From contig JAXGGA010000028.1 of the NCBI GenBank assembly GCA_038373865.1, positions 124,001 through 188,000 of the forward strand: DNA of 64,000 bases, written 5' to 3'. Below, piece after piece: positions 61,414 through 64,000 of this stretch. A program made the translations under genes and the position numbers. The stretch's first letter is position 1; the number at the start of each line of letters is the position of its first letter. This stretch comes from Uloborus plumipes. Taxonomy: Eukaryota; Arthropoda; Arachnida; Araneae; Uloboridae. The notes beneath the pieces are model-generated. The model was not told the DNA's origin, searched no databases, and saw only the letters and a program-made list of their open reading frames with translations.

Positions 61414-61459
61414 TATACCTATATGCAACGAGAACTTTGAATAATTTAAATAGTCTTAC

Positions 61460-61670
61460 CTCAAAAGGAACACAGTCAAAGAAAATTGCGAGGAACCAAT
61501 TAAGAGTAACTGTACAAAGCTCGATGTCTAATTGAGAGATATGTTGCCACAGCAATGGCATCTTCTCCCGAAGCAGATCTTTTAGTACTTCCTGATCTGA
61601 TTGAGCTCCAATCAAGTTTTGGTCAAAATAGTTAGGAGTAAAGTAACGCTCAGTAACAGCAACTAAACAC
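61460..61670 (-). CDS. TBC-domain Rab GAP, third visible exon
   Basis: It encodes 70 residues after one base completing a tryptophan codon. Translation starts CLVAVTERYFTPNYFDQNLI and includes SDQEVLKDLLREKMP and TVTLNWFLAIFFD, typical of the second half of a TBC domain. It ends PFE before GTAAGA, phase 0. The next exon (normally starting with an IWD motif) was not found to the left in this window. TBC proteins stimulate GTP hydrolysis by Rab GTPases on membranes. The subfamily is unclear; TBC1D2-like sequences look closest from memory. Confidence 0.88.
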
Positions 61671-62212
61671 CTAAAATTAAAAGTTATATTTCACTTCCGT
61701 TTCGCAACGTGATGTATAACTTTTTTTGTAGCATGAAAAGTATAATAATAAGCAGTAATGAACAGTACGTCAAATGTGTTAAATGAGTCTATGCCCATGT
61801 CGTTTGCTAATACATGAAACTATTTTCTAAGAAAGTTTGTTGGTTTTTGAGTTGGAATCAGGTGTATCATTAATAAAAAAACTTGTTTGCTTTAAAGTAG
61901 AGGAATAGTTTCATTATCGTAAGCATACATCTCGCTAAAACTTTTACATTTATACTTGGATTTTATTTTTTTTAAAATGCCAATAATGAAAGAGCAAGAT
62001 TTGTTTAATCTTCTATTGTCAAAAGAGATCAACTACAAAAAAAAAAAAAAAAAAAAAAAAAAAACTATACAATTTTTTGATCCATTTAGACCTTGTGGAT
62101 GGGATTTTTTAAAAGTAATTTAAACGGAGAGAATCCTGTGGAAATTTGAAAGAATGGGCGTGGTAACGCTGGATTAAATCAGGAATATGTTCAAATGTGG
62201 ATAATGACTTAC

Positions 62213-62337
62213 CAAAATGCATCTTCTGGTTCGAGAAAGAGCAGACACATGCCAACAAGGAAATTCATGCCTTGACAGTACCCTAAAGCTGGATTATGTA
62301 CACAGAAAGCTTGTAGAACTTCTTGCATTTTCCTTAC
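62213..62337 (-). CDS. TBC-domain Rab GAP, second visible exon
   Basis: 125 nt between the acceptor TTTTTTTAACAG and the donor GTAAGT. Translation VRKMQEVLQAFCVHNPALGY runs into CQGMNFLVGMCLLFLEPEDAFW. It contains the glutamine-finger motif GYCQG, one of the two catalytic residues of TBC domains. Phase 0 on entry and phase 2 on exit; TG joins G of the next exon to give FWCLVAV, the expected family sequence. Confidence 0.9.
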
Positions 62338-63915
62338 CTGTTAAAAAAAGAATTTATGTAGACATTTTAAAATGCTTATATCAAAGCAGAATGAAATTGA
62401 TATGTTGCATCGTAAATTGGCAGGATGTATGTACCGCTAGCCAAACACAACTCAAATCTATTTGAAAGATCTACTTAGACACTAGTTAGCTTTTGACATT
62501 GGAGAAGCATAACACTGTTAGCATGAAAGGACTAACGACAAAAGTTTTGAAATTAATGATTCACTCTTTAAAGTAATTTGTTTTATGTCAGTAGAGTATT
62601 TAAATTTATCAAACTATGTTAGTTTAAGGGAAACAGTAATAATCACATAAGAATTATCAATTAAGGCATAATAAGTAACAAACACATAGGAATAAGTTGT
62701 GTCCTCTATTGTAATTTAATGGATCAAAGAAACTATTAAAAGTATAATAATACAATCACTTGTCATAAAGAAAATATCCGTTAGTAGATTTGAAACAAAA
62801 ATTAATGAGGATTGGCTTAATGATTAGCAGCTATGTGTAGAAGTTATTTCTGAAAATCCAGTCACTAATGTTAAATATGGTATATTTTTGAGTTTCTTTT
62901 CCTGCCACTGCATACAAGTACCATCACTCATCCGAAACAGCGAGCCTTCAGTTTTATCTTGAAATGGTCAATTTCATGTGAAAGACTTAGCATGATATCT
63001 AATCTCTGTAAACAATCAACAACCAGCTACTAAGCACAAAGCTTTACGGAATAGCTCAGAAAAAAGGCAAACTAGTGTGAAAATAATTTAAAAAGCATGG
63101 TTCTGGATTACTATAAGATGTCTTTTGGAGAGGTGAACCCTTTGGGAACAGACTTCGTCTTGCCGCTTTTTTTCTAGAGACAGCATAATTGCTCATTGCT
63201 CAACTTGCAGCCTTTGTTAGTGACTCGGTAAAGGCGATCAAAAGCTTCGCAAGTCTCGAAACGAAGTTCCTTTGATCTAAGTGCACTTATAAGTACACGG
63301 AGTTCAGTTAGGTGCTAAAATCAACTGTTTGTTAGATTAACTTAATGACCTTATCCAACAACGATTTATTTATTAAGCTAATTAATTTTCATTTTATTTT
63401 ATTCCAGTAGAACCCCGAAAAAAAAAAGTGGCAGAATTGGTGAAAATCCCAATTTATTGTAATTGTGTGTGGTAGGTTATTCGTGCGACGTTTTATCGTT
63501 CTACCAGAGTGACTGACTTTTCTAAAATCAATCGCGTTATTGAGCTCCAAGCTCTTGAGGCTCTACTAGATTATCACTATATTTGTGGCCTGTGTAAAAG
63601 AATTAGGTATGTGTGATTCAGGGGGAGTAGGCGAGTTGTGTACAGCTGAATACATCCATTGAAAGAAACCGAGATGCACTCCTCAATTGCATTAATAACA
63701 CTGATTTAATAACAGATAAATAAAACATAATAAATTTTCAATAGTACAGATAAAAAGCGCAACAAAATTGTAGATTTTTTGACCATTCATGTAAAATAAT
63801 GCCATCTAAAGCTTATATACACTACAGGACATCTAATGACTTCCAAAAATATGATAATTTTGCTGGAAGAAGTTTTTTTTCTGTTAGAATTAGTAGTGGA
63901 AAAATCATTACTTAC
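62338..63915 (-). other. intron of TBC-domain gene
   Basis: A GT-AG intron of 1578 bp, AT-rich. A - strand stretch at about 63175-63318 stays open for about 45 codons after an AG, but it would interrupt the TBC domain and is not taken as an exon. Confidence 0.75.
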
Positions 63916-64000
63916 ACCATCAGCATTTGAATCTGCAAACCGGATATTATCTGGCATCGTTCGAAGAAGATCCAATGCGATTTGTCTTTTATGTTGAGAT
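63916..64000 (-). CDS. TBC-domain Rab GAP, first visible exon (partial, runs off window)
   Basis: Translation SQHKRQIALDLLRTMPDNIR continues FADSNADG to the donor GTAAGT (phase 0). IALDLLRT is the arginine-finger motif IxxDxxRT, so with GYCQG in the next exon both catalytic fingers are intact. The 5' part of the gene lies beyond the right edge of the window. Confidence 0.88.

Noticed and set aside
63175..63318. Coding-like - strand stretch after an AG inside the TBC intron
   Set aside because: Including it would break the TBC domain, whose flanking exons join perfectly in phase; it also lacks a clear donor before its stop.

Overview
This is eukaryotic nuclear DNA. It is AT-rich, intron-containing, sparse in genes, and full of (TA)n, (GA)n and (AAAT)n microsatellites and transposable elements. 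The one complete host gene is a scabrous-type gene (coiled coil plus fibrinogen-like domain), which points to an arthropod. The long introns and repeat load would suit a chelicerate such as a spider, but that is an inference. There are no bacterial features.

Layout. 1-15350: anonymous AT-rich DNA with dispersed and tandem repeats and no supportable gene. 15354-15767: a piggyBac-like MITE (TTAA target duplication). 16811-20710: two direct copies of a ~1.7 kb terminal-inverted-repeat (TIR) element whose terminal word recurs many times inside. 25522-26972: a 1.3 kb TIR element built the same way on a different word, embedded in (TA)n. 27850-39940: a complete five-exon scabrous-like gene on the + strand (810 aa) with an E-box-rich upstream region; a small PIF/Harbinger-like MITE sits in intron 1. 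45141-45560: a pogo/Tigger-like MITE. 47810-48465: a near-perfect 656 bp hairpin element, again in (TA)n. 48591-51158: a decayed region bounded by ~400 bp inverted repeats, containing a tRNA-derived SINE-like piece and a non-LTR-like piece. 51571-51787: a small MITE next to (TA)n. 53622-59944: a complete, apparently very young Ty3/gypsy LTR retrotransposon on the - strand (LTRs, tRNA-Lys primer site, gag, pol, polypurine tract, no env). 59994-61405: a non-autonomous hAT-like element with 8-bp target duplications. 61460-64000: three exons of a TBC-domain Rab GTPase-activating protein on the - strand, 5' part beyond the window and 3' part not found.

Host functions. The scabrous product would be a secreted glycoprotein acting around Notch signalling. 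The TBC protein would switch off Rab GTPases inside the cell. They are convergent and nothing suggests they work together. Most of the other structure is transposon biology: at least nine DNA-transposon-like insertions, three of them next to or inside (TA)n tracts, and two families (three copies) that iterate their own terminal word internally.
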